Assembly (NCBI GenBank): GCA_018241995.1
Contig: JAFECT010000007.1
Span: 1 to 64,000, forward strand
Length of the DNA stretch: 64,000 bases
Direction: 5' to 3'
From: Pseudomonadota bacterium
GTDB taxonomy: Bacteria > Pseudomonadota > Alphaproteobacteria > Caulobacterales > Caulobacteraceae
Of this stretch, positions 28,051 to 36,430 are shown piece by piece (the stretch's first letter is position 1; every line of letters begins with the position of its first letter). Made by a program: the position numbers and the translations under genes. Below the pieces are notes generated by a model. That model was not told the origin of the DNA and did no database searches. It was given only the letters and a program-made list of their open reading frames with translations.

Positions 28051-29160
28051 ATGGATTCCCTTGCTCCCGCCTGGTCCTCGCCCACGACGTTCCTGGGCCG
28101 TGTCGTCTGCGTGCTCCTGGTCCTGGCGGCCGCCTTCCTGTTCTGGCGGCTGGGCGGGGTGCTGCTCCTGGCCTTTTCCGCCGTGCTGCTCGCCATCGCG
28201 CTGCGCGCCCTTGCGGACGGCCTGCGCAAGCTCGTGCCTCTGCCGCAATCGCTGGCCCTCGCCGCGGTGGTGGTGCTGGTCATCGGAGCCATTGCCGGAA
28301 TCCTCGCCCTGTTCGGCTGGCGGATCGCGGGCCAGTACGACGAGATCATTTCCAGGGTTGAGGCCTCCGGCCGGACCACCGCGCAGTTCCTGAGCCGTCA
28401 CGCATGGGGGCGCTATCTCATCGCGCAGGCGCATCAGGCGCAGATCGCCGACGCGACCGGCGCCGTGGCCCCGCTGTTGCGCTCATTGCTGGGCGCGACC
28501 GGCCAGTACGTCGCCTACGCCGCCATCGTCCTGGCGAGCGGCGTCTTCCTGGCTCTGGATCCCGAGCGTCACCGGCGGGGCGTCCTGCTCCTGGTCCCGC
28601 CGGCGCACAGGCCCAGGGTCGGCGCGTTCCTCGACCGAAGCGGCGACATTCTGCGGCGGTGGCTGGTGAGCCGTGTCGTGGTGATGATCGCCATCGGCGT
28701 GCTGTCCAGCGCGGGGCTCAGCCTGCTGGGGATCGATGCGGCCCTGACGCTGGGCCTCACCGGTGCGGTCCTGACCTTCATCCCGCTGATCGGAGCGCTG
28801 CTTGCGGCGGCGCCGGCGGTGCTGGTCGCGCTGGCTCAGAGCCCGATACTGGCGCTCTGGACCGCCATCATGTTCTGGGGCGTGCACTTCATCGAGGGCA
28901 CCTTCATAACGCCCCTCGTTCAGGACGAACGGGTCAATCTGCCCCCGGTGCTGACGATCTTTTCCACGCTGGTGTTCACGGTGCTGTTCGGGCCGTCGGG
29001 CATACTGCTGGCGAGCCCGATGATGCTGGTGGTCCTAGTCGCCCTGCAGATGTTCTGGCTGGAGGACGCCTTGGGCGAGACGCCGGCGCCCGACATGGCG
29101 CGTCGACCGCTCTGGCGCCGGCTCAGGCCCGTTCGCGTGAACGAGGAGAAAGGCGCCTAG
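28051..29160 (+). CDS. AI-2E family transporter (PerM/TqsA-like permease)
   Basis: 369 residues with about eight membrane helices, including AFLFWRLGGVLLLAFSAVLL near the start and pairs such as GLSLLGIDAALTLGLTGAVLTFIPLIGALL and FIEGTFITPLVQDERVNLPPVLTIF (each shown in part). The PxxxGAxxA-like glycine/proline loop and EGxxITP motif are family marks. Members export AI-2 or ions/small molecules, and the substrate cannot be read from sequence. It lies directly behind the universal stress protein gene. Its stop overlaps the convergent GlcG-like gene by 4 nt. Confidence 0.88.
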   Translation: MDSLAPAWSSPTTFLGRVVCVLLVLAAAFLFWRLGGVLLLAFSAVLLAIALRALADGLRKLVPLPQSLALAAVVVLVIGAIAGILALFGWRIAGQYDEIISRVEASGRTTAQFLSRHAWGRYLIAQAHQAQIADATGAVAPLLRSLLGATGQYVAYAAIVLASGVFLALDPERHRRGVLLLVPPAHRPRVGAFLDRSGDILRRWLVSRVVVMIAIGVLSSAGLSLLGIDAALTLGLTGAVLTFIPLIGALLAAAPAVLVALAQSPILALWTAIMFWGVHFIEGTFITPLVQDERVNLPPVLTIFSTLVFTVLFGPSGILLASPMMLVVLVALQMFWLEDALGETPAPDMARRPLWRRLRPVRVNEEKGA

Positions 29161-29666
29161 CGCAGGGCCGCCAGTCCGGCAGCGGCCATGGCGCCGTCCT
29201 GTTCGGAGGAGCCGCCGCTGGCGCCGATCGCGCCGATGATCCTGCCGTCGACCACGATGGGGATGCCGCCCTCGACCGCGATCACGCCGTCGAAGGAGAG
29301 TATGGCCGTGCGGCCGGACGTCAGCGCGTCGCCGAAGGCCTTGGAGGGGCGCTTGAACAGGGCGGCGGTCTTCGCCTTGCCCTGAGCGATGGCGATGGAG
29401 CCGTACTGGGTGTTGTCCATCTTCTCGAAGAAAACCAGGTCGCCCGACGGCTCGACCACGGCGAAGGCCATGGCGTAGCCGTGCTTGCGGGCTTCCGCCT
29501 CGGCGGCGGCGACGATGCGCTTGGCCTGGTCGAGCGTGACAGCAGGACCGTAGGCCGGCGGCGGAGCCGGGACCGCCGCAGGAGCCGGGGCGGCCGGTTG
29601 GGCCGAGGCCGCCAGGGGCGCAAACAGCGCAGCTCCCATCACGAGAAGGATCAGGGGGCTGCGCAT
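29157..29666 (-). CDS. GlcG/HbpS-like heme-binding-family protein, exported
   Basis: 169 residues with a signal peptide (LILLVMGAALFAPLAASAQ) and a short Pro/Ala spacer, then one GlcG (DUF336) domain: LDQAKRIVAAAEAEARKHGYAMAFAVVEPSGDLVFFEKMD and VIAVEGGIPIVVDGRIIGAIGASGG (both abbreviated). Related HbpS binds heme, and GlcG proteins are often uncharacterised. It follows the S41-like secreted protein by 21 nt on the same strand, so the two are likely co-expressed. Confidence 0.85.
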   Translation of the reverse strand: MRSPLILLVMGAALFAPLAASAQPAAPAPAAVPAPPPAYGPAVTLDQAKRIVAAAEAEARKHGYAMAFAVVEPSGDLVFFEKMDNTQYGSIAIAQGKAKTAALFKRPSKAFGDALTSGRTAILSFDGVIAVEGGIPIVVDGRIIGAIGASGGSSEQDGAMAAAGLAALR

Positions 29667-29687
29667 GGCTTGCTTTCCGTCAGGTCG

Positions 29688-31139
29688 TCAGTGGGCGATG
29701 GACTGGACCCAGGCCTTGTAGGCGGCCTCGTCGCCCGGCGCGCCGGTGTAGGTCATGGCCGGCGCCGGGGTGTAGGGCGTGGTCGAGTTGCGCGCCCGGT
29801 CCAGCCAGGCCTTGCCGCCGAAGCTGACGCGGCCCTGGCCCGAAGGCAGCAGGATGTCCTCGCGGCCGATGAAGATCGAATTCACCGAGGTGGCGCCGCC
29901 CGCCTGGGTGACGTTCGGCAGCTTGGTGAACAGGTCCATCATGTCGAGGCACGCCGAGGTGCACCAGCTGTCGGTCAGGACGATGACCTTGGCCTTCAGC
30001 GGATTTTCGGGGGCTGGGGTCACCGGCGCGCCCGACTCGTCGCGCTGGAACAGCGGCTGGCCGGCGGCCTGGGCCTGGTTCAGGCTGGCCACCAGGCTCT
30101 CCCACTTCGGACGCTCGGCGTAGTAGTTGTCGTCCGACTGCAGGTGGGCCAGCACCTCCTGGTAGAACTTGATGTTCTGCGGCGAGACCCGGTAGGCGAG
30201 CTGGGTCACGCGCGGCTGGTTGGCGGTGATGTAGTCGGGGTTCCAGATCCAGTTGGCCACGCGATAGCCGTTGATCAGGTTGCCGCCTTCGGCCCCGCGC
30301 ATGTCGATGACGACGATCGGGGCGGCATGGATGGCGTCGCGCGCGGCCTCGAGCTTGGCGGTGAAGCCGTTCCAGTCCTGGCCGTCGGCCATGTTGTGCA
30401 GGTTGATCCAGAACCCGCCCGCGAAGGGCTCGATACCGATGCCTTCAGCCTTGGGCGCGCCGGCCATGTAGGCCTGCTTGCGCAGGTCTTCGCCGCCGAT
30501 CTGGGAGTTGATCTGGAAGGTGCGCTTGCGCCCGCCCTGGTCGAAGTCGCACTTGGCGGGGAGCGGATCGACGAACGGATTGGCGCGGTTCCACAAGAGG
30601 TACGGCGCGGTCTTCACCCGGTCGGAGTCGAGCTTCAGGTTGCCCTCGAAGCGGTCCAGCCGCTTCATGGCGATGGTCTCGGCCGGAACCTTGTCGCAGG
30701 AGATCAGCTTGGCGCCGAGCGGCGGCTGCTTGTTGTCGCCGGGGGTGGTCCAGGCCACGACGTAGGCCCCGCCGCGCCACGCCAGGGCGAAGCCCGGCCA
30801 GTCGATCGCGTACCAGGGGGCCTGGGGCGCATAGATCGGGAAGGCGTCGATGTTGGGGTCGCGGAAGCCCGTGGCGTAGGCGCGCAGGGCGTAGCCGTAG
30901 CCACGGTCGTTGGTGATCTGGTTCAGCGGCAGCGCCTTGGCCTGGGCCAGGCCGGTGTCGAGCCAGGCCTTGAACTGGGCGTTGTCGCGATCGGCGACGG
31001 CAGCGGGGCTGGAGTCACGCAGCGTGTCGTGAATGCCCTGCAGATCCTGGGCCGCGGCCGCGCTCCAATTCTGGGCCTGGGCCGACGCAGCGAACACGGT
31101 CGCGGCGGCGACGGTCGCGGCGAAGATCTTGGTCTTCAT
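29688..31139 (-). CDS. Secreted S41-peptidase-like protein
   Basis: 483 residues with a cleavable signal peptide (MKTKIFAATVAAATVFAASAQAQ). The C-terminal half shows S41/C-terminal-processing-protease-like elements: APIVVIDMRGAEGGNLINGY, then KVIVLTDSWCTSACLDMMDLF where the Ser of the family S-A-S motif would be, and a late GGATSVNS. No PDZ domain is visible and no clear catalytic lysine, so it may be a divergent or inactive member. Upstream of the GlcG-like gene in the same direction. Substrate unknown. Confidence 0.72.
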   Translation of the reverse strand: MKTKIFAATVAAATVFAASAQAQNWSAAAAQDLQGIHDTLRDSSPAAVADRDNAQFKAWLDTGLAQAKALPLNQITNDRGYGYALRAYATGFRDPNIDAFPIYAPQAPWYAIDWPGFALAWRGGAYVVAWTTPGDNKQPPLGAKLISCDKVPAETIAMKRLDRFEGNLKLDSDRVKTAPYLLWNRANPFVDPLPAKCDFDQGGRKRTFQINSQIGGEDLRKQAYMAGAPKAEGIGIEPFAGGFWINLHNMADGQDWNGFTAKLEAARDAIHAAPIVVIDMRGAEGGNLINGYRVANWIWNPDYITANQPRVTQLAYRVSPQNIKFYQEVLAHLQSDDNYYAERPKWESLVASLNQAQAAGQPLFQRDESGAPVTPAPENPLKAKVIVLTDSWCTSACLDMMDLFTKLPNVTQAGGATSVNSIFIGREDILLPSGQGRVSFGGKAWLDRARNSTTPYTPAPAMTYTGAPGDEAAYKAWVQSIAH

Positions 31140-31460
31140 ACGGGGTTCCTCTCCTACAGCCGGGAGATAAAGCGCAGTTTCACCGGCGGGTAAACTCGCC
31201 GCGCGCGAACAGCGAAAACGTCATGCGGCGTTCGCGTCCGGCACGGGTCGTCGCCGACCCGGGGAAGGGGGTTCCACATAGCACAGCTGCGCCTTCGGAT
31301 CATTCCGGCGCAGGGCCGGTTTCCGTTCGGCTCGAAACCACGCTAAGCAGCCCCGACCACGCCCCGTGGGTCGACGGCGTCGCCCCTGGATCGCAAGCAA
31401 TGGTGGTCTGATTTTGTCCAACCGGTGCGGCGGAAACGCCTCACCGGGCAAGGAAGCCGG
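31140..31460. other. Divergent intergenic region without a gene
   Basis: 321 bp between the S41-like gene and the carboxylase gene. No convincing coding region. It holds a perfect 7-bp hairpin (CTGCGCC 31287-31293 with GGCGCAG 31307-31313). Promoters for both divergent genes must lie here, but I cannot place boxes with confidence. Confidence 0.5.
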
Positions 31461-33467
31461 ATGTTTTCGAAGATCCTTATCGCCAACCGCGGCGAAATCG
31501 CAGTCCGCATCATCAAGACGGCCCGCCGGCTCGGCATAAAGACCGTGCAGGTCTATTCCGAGGCCGACGCGGACTCGCTCGCAGTGGAAATGGCCGACGA
31601 GAAGGTCTTCATCGGCCCGCCGCCGGCGGCCCAGTCCTATCTGCTGGCCGACAAGATTGTGGAGGCGGTGCGACAGACGGGCGCAGAGGCGGTGCACCCC
31701 GGCTTCGGCTTCCTGTCCGAGAACGCCGGCTTCGCGCAGCGCCTGGCCGACGAGAAGATCGTCTTCATCGGCCCCAATCCCCACGCCATCGAGGCGATGG
31801 GCGACAAGATCACCTCCAAGAAGTTCGCCGCCGAGGCCGGGGTCTCGACCGTGCCGGGCTACATGGGCCTGATCGACGACGCCGAGCACGCGGCCAGGAT
31901 CGCGGGCGAGATCGGCTATCCGGTGATGATCAAGGCCTCGGCCGGCGGCGGGGGCAAAGGTATCCGCGTGGCCTGGACCGACGCGGAGGCGCGCGAGGGC
32001 TTCGGCGCGGTGAAGGCCGAGGCCAAGGGCGCCTTCGGCGACGACCGCATCTTCATCGAGAAGTTCATCACCTCGCCGCGCCACGTGGAAATCCAGGTCT
32101 TGGGCGACAAGCACGGCAATGTGGTCCACCTGTTCGAGCGCGAGTGCTCGATCCAGCGCCGCAACCAGAAGGTCATCGAGGAGGCGCCGTCGCCCCTGCT
32201 GGACGCCAAGACGCGCGAGGCCATGGGCGCCCAGGCCGTCGCCCTGGCCAAGGCGGTGGGCTACGATTCGGCCGGCACGGTCGAGTTCGTCGCGGGCCAG
32301 GACAAGTCGTTCTACTTCCTTGAGATGAACACCCGCCTGCAGGTCGAGCATCCGGTCACCGAGCTGATCACGGGGTTGGACCTGGTCGAGCAGATGATCC
32401 GCTCGGCCTATGGCGAGAAGCTCGCCTTCGAGCAGAAGGACCTGAAGATCAAGGGCTGGGCGATGGAGGGGCGCATCTATGCGGAAGACCCCTATCGCAA
32501 GTTCCTGCCCTCGATCGGGCGCCTCGTCCGCTACGATCCGCCCAAGGAAGGCGAGCACCAGGCCGAGTTCGGCGACTATGTCGTGCGCAACGATACGGGC
32601 GTGCGCGAGGGCGACGAGATTTCGATGTTCTACGACCCGATGATCGCCAAGCTCTGCACCTGGGGCGAGACGCGGGAGAAGGCCATCGACAGCATGGGCC
32701 GGGCGCTGGAGGACTTCCATATCGAGGGCCTGGGCCAGAACGTGCCGTTCCTGTCGGCGGTGATGGACCAGGAGCGGTTCCGCTCGGGCAAGATCTCCAC
32801 CGCCTACATCGCCGAGGAGTTCCCGGAGGGCTTCCACGGCCTGGAGCCGACGCCGTTCCAGCAGGATCTGATGACGGCGGTGGCGGTCTGCATGCAGCGC
32901 ACCCAAGTGGCCCGCGCGCGGCGCGCCGGCGGCGCGGGACCGATCGAGCGGGAGGCCTGGCGCGTCTCCATCGACCGGGTCCAGCGCGAGGTGAGGGTGT
33001 TCGTCACCGAAGCGGGGCTCGACATCGAGCTGCCTGAGGAGGGGCGCTCCGTTCGCCTGGAGAGCAGCCAGTGGAGGCCGGGCGAGGCCCAATTCAAGGG
33101 CGTGCTCGACGGCCGGGTGTTCACCGCGACGGTGAGGGCGGGCCACGACGGATTCGTGATCAGGCATCGGGCCGCCGAAGCGCATGTCCTGGTGCTGACG
33201 CCCAAGGTGGCCGAGCTCTACGCCCGCCTGCCGGAGAAGGTCGCCGCCGACACCTCCAAGATGGTGATCTCGCCCATGCCCGGGCTGGTGGTCTCCATCG
33301 ACGTGACCGTGGGCCAGGAGGTCAAGGAGGGCGAGACGGTCGCGGTGATCGAGGCCATGAAGATGCAGAACATCATCAAGGCCGAACGGGACGGGGTGGT
33401 GAAGTCGGTCGGCCCCACGGCCGGCGACAGCGTGGCCGCCGACGAGGTGCTGGTCGAATTCGCCTGA
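31461..33467 (+). CDS. pccA: Acetyl/propionyl-CoA carboxylase alpha subunit (biotin carboxylase plus biotin carrier)
   Basis: Carboxylates biotin with ATP and bicarbonate and carries it to a CoA-ester carboxyltransferase. 668 residues: biotin carboxylase domain (ILIANRGEIAVRIIKTARRLG, ATP-grasp SAGGGGKGIRV, EMNTRLQVEHPVTE), a middle region, and a C-terminal biotinyl domain with the biotin lysine K634 in EAMKMQN. The whole architecture fits the propionyl-CoA carboxylase alpha chain; methylcrotonyl-CoA and general acyl-CoA enzymes look similar. ATG at 31461 follows AAGGAAG. The beta subunit gene is not in the window. About 6.5 kb away lies an isovaleryl-CoA dehydrogenase; both enzymes act in branched-chain and odd-chain acid breakdown. 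Confidence 0.93.
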   Translation: MFSKILIANRGEIAVRIIKTARRLGIKTVQVYSEADADSLAVEMADEKVFIGPPPAAQSYLLADKIVEAVRQTGAEAVHPGFGFLSENAGFAQRLADEKIVFIGPNPHAIEAMGDKITSKKFAAEAGVSTVPGYMGLIDDAEHAARIAGEIGYPVMIKASAGGGGKGIRVAWTDAEAREGFGAVKAEAKGAFGDDRIFIEKFITSPRHVEIQVLGDKHGNVVHLFERECSIQRRNQKVIEEAPSPLLDAKTREAMGAQAVALAKAVGYDSAGTVEFVAGQDKSFYFLEMNTRLQVEHPVTELITGLDLVEQMIRSAYGEKLAFEQKDLKIKGWAMEGRIYAEDPYRKFLPSIGRLVRYDPPKEGEHQAEFGDYVVRNDTGVREGDEISMFYDPMIAKLCTWGETREKAIDSMGRALEDFHIEGLGQNVPFLSAVMDQERFRSGKISTAYIAEEFPEGFHGLEPTPFQQDLMTAVAVCMQRTQVARARRAGGAGPIEREAWRVSIDRVQREVRVFVTEAGLDIELPEEGRSVRLESSQWRPGEAQFKGVLDGRVFTATVRAGHDGFVIRHRAAEAHVLVLTPKVAELYARLPEKVAADTSKMVISPMPGLVVSIDVTVGQEVKEGETVAVIEAMKMQNIIKAERDGVVKSVGPTAGDSVAADEVLVEFA

Positions 33468-33552
33468 GGGGCGCGCCAACCGCCGCGCTTGCGCCTGAGG
33501 TTGCAAATCCCCCGGCGAGCGGTAGCCTTGCCGTCCAAGTTGGGGGACTTCC

Positions 33553-33975
33553 ATGAAATTCGACAAATCACTGTTCAGCTTCGACGGCCGCGCGCGCCGG
33601 TCGCAGTTCTGGCTCACCCGTATCCTGATCGGCGTCGCGCTGGTGGTGGTGATCGGCATCCTCGGCGCCATCGGCCGCGCGGTCGATCCGACTGCGGGTC
33701 AGCCGGGCGCGACGAATCTATCGCCGGTTTCGATGATCATCGGACTGGTCAGTGTCGCGCTCATCGTGGTCGCCATCTGGATGGACCTGGCCGTGACGGT
33801 GAAGCGCTGCCACGATCGCGACAAGAGCGGATGGTTCATCCTCATCGCCTTCATCCCGATCATCGGCGGCATCTGGCTCCTGATCGAGCTGGGCTTCCTG
33901 GACGGCGCGCCGCGCCCGAATAAGTACGGTCCGTCGCCGAAGTATCCGGACCCGGCGGCCCAGGCCTTCGCCTGA
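33553..33975 (+). CDS. DUF805 membrane protein, copy 1
   Basis: 140 residues, starting MKFDKSLFSFDGRARRSQFW. DUF805 marks: the FDGRARRSQFW opening, a helix pair (LIGVALVVVIGILGAIG and IIGLVSVALIVVAIWMDL), the loop VKRCHDRDKSGWF and a C-terminal NKYGPSP. Function unknown for the family, inner-membrane location likely. First of three such genes in a row. Confidence 0.85.
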   Translation: MKFDKSLFSFDGRARRSQFWLTRILIGVALVVVIGILGAIGRAVDPTAGQPGATNLSPVSMIIGLVSVALIVVAIWMDLAVTVKRCHDRDKSGWFILIAFIPIIGGIWLLIELGFLDGAPRPNKYGPSPKYPDPAAQAFA

Positions 33976-34000
33976 ACCGCGCCCGATAGACCTGATGGAG

Positions 34001-34027
34001 GGCCCGCCGGCGACGGCGGGCCTTTTC
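34001..34027 (+). terminator. Rho-independent terminator after DUF805 copy 1
   Basis: A 9-bp stem GGCCCGCCG / CGGCGGGCC (34001-34009 with 34014-34022), 4-nt loop, followed by TTTT. It lies about 25 nt after the stop and separates copy 1 from copy 2, so the three DUF805 genes are not simply one operon. Confidence 0.85.
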
Positions 34028-34074
34028 TATATGCGCCGGGCGCCCTAGCTAGGGGGGCGAGCGGCCGGATTGCC

Positions 34075-34488
34075 ATGAACCCGAAGATCGACCTCAGAGA
34101 CCTGTTCTTCTCGGCCGACGGCCGGGTCGATCGGCTGCCCTTCATCCTGGCCTCCGCCGCCCTGGTGACCCTGCTCAGCCTCTATGAGTCGCTGATGCGC
34201 CAGAACGAGGCCCTGCATTGGGCCACGGGCGTGTTCGCCTACGGCTTCCTGGTCTTCACGGGCGCCTGCGTGCTGTCCAAGCGCCTGCACGACCGGGGGC
34301 GCTCGGGTTGGTGGTCGCTGGTGACCCTGATCTGCTTCGTGCTGGTCTGGCCCTATCCGGGCGACCCATGGGACTGGCTGGCCCTGGCCTTCCTGATCTG
34401 GGCCTTCATCGAGCTGGTGCTGATGCCGGGCGAGCAGGGCGCCAACCGCTTCGGCCCGCCGCCGCAGAGGACAGGGCAGGCGGCCTAG
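34075..34488 (+). CDS. DUF805 membrane protein, copy 2
   Basis: 137 residues: FFSADGRVDRLPFILASAAL at the start, the family loop LSKRLHDRGRSGWWSLV, and NRFGPPP near the end. Four helices are likely. The N-terminus differs from copies 1 and 3 (more acidic), which suggests an older duplication. Upstream lies a terminator, so it likely has its own promoter. Confidence 0.83.
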   Translation: MNPKIDLRDLFFSADGRVDRLPFILASAALVTLLSLYESLMRQNEALHWATGVFAYGFLVFTGACVLSKRLHDRGRSGWWSLVTLICFVLVWPYPGDPWDWLALAFLIWAFIELVLMPGEQGANRFGPPPQRTGQAA

Positions 34489-34606
34489 TTGCGAGAATGC
34501 ATAAGTAACTGATCTCGCGCCTCATTTCCTGGCCGTAATGAACTATCCTTAAGTTGTCTCCGCCCGGCGAGGGCGTAGCTTCCCGTCATCACTGCGGGAG
34601 GCTCCC

Positions 34607-35035
34607 ATGCTGAACTTCTTCTTCGGTTTTCACGGCCGTATCCGTCGCTCGAACTACTTCTTCGGCGCGCTGGCGGCCTGCTTGATCTACAGCGCCCTGG
34701 CTGTGACCGTGATGGCCGCGACGGGCCTGAGCATCAACGGCGACCTGGACGACCTGGCCTGGACCTTCGATTCCTCGCCGGTGAGCATCGCGGTCGGCTG
34801 CGTGGTGGGGCTGCTGTCGCTGTGGTGGATGCTGGCCCTGACCGTCAAGCGCTGGCACGACGTGGGCATGACCGGCTGGTTCTCGCTCCTGACCCTGCCG
34901 CCCTACGCAAACGGCGTGATCTTCCTGATGATGTGCCTCTTGCCGGGCACGACCGGCCCGAATCGCTTCGGCCCCGACCCGCGCGGTCGCACGGCGCCGG
35001 TCTCGGCGATGGGTCCGGCCTCCGATCTGGCCTGA
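34607..35035 (+). CDS. DUF805 membrane protein, copy 3
   Basis: 142 residues starting MLNFFFGFHGRIRRSNYF. It carries HGRIRRSNYF, the loop VKRWHDVGMTGWFSL and NRFGPDPRG at the C-terminus. A GGGAGG element lies upstream of its ATG. The 118-bp gap to copy 2 allows a separate promoter. Function unknown. Confidence 0.84.
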   Translation: MLNFFFGFHGRIRRSNYFFGALAACLIYSALAVTVMAATGLSINGDLDDLAWTFDSSPVSIAVGCVVGLLSLWWMLALTVKRWHDVGMTGWFSLLTLPPYANGVIFLMMCLLPGTTGPNRFGPDPRGRTAPVSAMGPASDLA

Positions 35036-35045
35036 AGCCGGCCAC

Positions 35046-35149
35046 AATCCAGGCTCAGCTTCGAGGCCTGGGGATCCAGGTTCTGCAGGCAGGCGCGGAG
35101 CTTCCGGAGAGCGCACCGCCGCCCAAAGACAGCCCGCGGGACCTGGATC
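35046..35149. repeat. Inverted repeat block between DUF805 copy 3 and lipB
   Basis: GATCCAGGT (35073-35081) is perfectly complementary to ACCTGGATC (35141-35149), and a related ATCCAGGC / GCCTGG pair lies just before (from 35046). This occupies the 121-bp gap between convergent genes. It may act as a two-way terminator or be a small repetitive element; there is no T-run. Confidence 0.4.
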
Positions 35150-35156
35150 TCCGCCC

Positions 35157-35876
35157 CTAGAGCGGAGAATCGGCCTCGGCGACGGGGCCGAACACCCGTT
35201 CGAAGCTCGCCTTCAACGCCGCGTCCGCCTCGTCCAGCCCCACCGGCAGCCCCAGGTCGACCAGGCTGGTGACCCCGTGTTCGGTGATGCCGCAGGGTAC
35301 GATGCCGCCGAAGTGCGATAGGTCCGGCTCCACGTTCAGGCTGATCCCGTGGAACGAGACCCAGCGCCTGAGCTTCACCCCGATCGCGGCGATCTTGTCC
35401 TCGCGGGAGAAGCCCGGCCCCTTGCGCTCAACCCAGACGCCGACGCGCCCGTCGCGGATCTCGCCTTCGACGTTGAATTCGCCCAGGGCCCCGATGATCC
35501 AGGCCTCCAGCGCGCGCACGAAGGCGCGCACGTCGCGGCCGCGCTCGCGCAGGTCCAGCATCACATAGGCCACCCGCTGGCCGGGCCCGTGATAGGTGAT
35601 CTGGCCGCCGCGGTCGGTGGGAAATAGCGGGAAGCGGCCGGGATCGAGCAGGTCCTCTGGCTTCGCCGACACGCCGGCGGTGTAGAGCGGCGGATGTTCC
35701 AGCAACCAGACCAGTTCTCCCGCCTCGCCCGCCGCGATCTGCTCGACCCGACGCTCCATCGCCGCCACGGCCTCGGGGTAGGGGACCGGCTCGCGCGAGA
35801 TCGCCCAGCCGGCGGGCGCGCCGTCAGGCCTCAAGAAGGTGCGCGAAGGCGCCGGGTTTAACGCGTCGTCAAGCAT
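35157..35876 (-). CDS. lipB: Octanoyltransferase LipB
   Basis: Transfers octanoyl from acyl carrier protein to lipoyl domains, the first step of lipoate synthesis. 239 residues. Conserved parts: [24 protein letters not shown], the catalytic lysine region [17 protein letters not shown] and the acyl-carrying cysteine in [15 protein letters not shown]. The C-terminus is normal. It is divergent from the fliN-like gene with only about 35 bp between starts. lipA is not in the window. Confidence 0.96.
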   Translation of the reverse strand: MLDDALNPAPSRTFLRPDGAPAGWAISREPVPYPEAVAAMERRVEQIAAGEAGELVWLLEHPPLYTAGVSAKPEDLLDPGRFPLFPTDRGGQITYHGPGQRVAYVMLDLRERGRDVRAFVRALEAWIIGALGEFNVEGEIRDGRVGVWVERKGPGFSREDKIAAIGVKLRRWVSFHGISLNVEPDLSHFGGIVPCGITEHGVTSLVDLGLPVGLDEADAALKASFERVFGPVAEADSPL

Positions 35877-35911
35877 GCGCTCTCAATGTGGCGGCTGGGC
35901 CCGCGCGTGCA

Positions 35912-36205
35912 ATGGCGGCCGTGAGTGAAGTCATGAGTCGGGTATTGAGCCAGGTCGCGGCCGTCAACGTGGAGATCTCGGTGGTGCTCGGCCGCTGCCT
36001 GCTGCCGATGCAGCAGCTGCTGCGCATGGGGCGTGGCGCGGTGATCCCGCTCGACACCCGCGAGAACGAGGAAGTCTGGATCCTGGCCAACAACCATCCC
36101 GTCGCCCGCGGCGAAATCCAGATCCAGGACGACAAGATCGCCATTACCGTCACCCGCGCCGCCGATGTCTACGACTTCATGGCCGGCGGGCGCACCCAAA
36201 CCTAG
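35912..36205 (+). CDS. fliN: FliN-like flagellar motor switch protein
   Basis: A short protein (97 residues from this ATG) consisting almost entirely of the SpoA/FliN C-terminal domain: VAAVNVEISVVLGRCLLPMQQLLRMGRGAVIPLD, then VWILANNHPVARGEIQIQDDKIAITVTR (each shown in part). FliN forms the lower C-ring with FliM and FliG. Starts at 35888 (GTG) and 35933 (ATG) are alternatives; the Shine-Dalgarno is weak for all, so the start is uncertain. It is outside any flagellar operon here, and I cannot tell whether it is the main FliN or a second copy. Confidence 0.8.
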   Translation: MAAVSEVMSRVLSQVAAVNVEISVVLGRCLLPMQQLLRMGRGAVIPLDTRENEEVWILANNHPVARGEIQIQDDKIAITVTRAADVYDFMAGGRTQT

Positions 36206-36292
36206 GGCTGCGATTTCGCGCCTGCGAAAAGCGCGGCTTCAAGCGCCTTCCCAAACCGCAAATCAGTTGCTATGCCCCCGCCTCCAAAGCGT

Positions 36293-36377
36293 GCGGTCGT
36301 GGCGGAATTGGTAGACGCGCAGCGTTGAGGTCGCTGTGGGGCAACCCGTGGAAGTTCGAGTCTTCTCGACCGCACCA
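36293..36377 (+). tRNA. tRNA-Leu (anticodon GAG)
   Basis: The acceptor stem GCGGTCG (36293-36299) pairs with CGACCGC (36367-36373), and CCA is encoded (36375-36377). The D-loop has GGTAGAC; the anticodon stem CAGCG/CGCTG encloses a loop with GAG; the T arm contains GTTCGAGTC. A long variable arm (about GTGGGGCAACCCGTG region) fits a class II leucine tRNA. Confidence 0.95.
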
Positions 36378-36430
36378 TTCTAACCTAAGGCGCAAGCGAA
36401 CGATCCGATTCAGCCAGGAGGGCCCAACGC

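Noticed and set aside
28404..31193. An approximately 930-codon plus-strand frame across the AI-2E permease and the S41-like gene
   Set aside because: It runs in a wrong frame through well-identified genes on both strands, with Arg/Gly-rich composition.
31221..33671. An approximately 816-codon frame antisense to the biotin carboxylase gene
   Set aside because: Same reason: no recognisable domain, and the sense strand codes an unmistakable biotin-dependent carboxylase.
34822..35160. A 112-codon frame overlapping DUF805 copy 3
   Set aside because: It lies mostly inside the real gene in another frame, with Arg/Pro/Gly-rich composition.
36293..36377. tRNA-Leu as an integration (att) site
   Set aside because: No integrase, no direct repeat of the tRNA 3' end and no foreign-looking block beside it were seen; mgtE follows directly.
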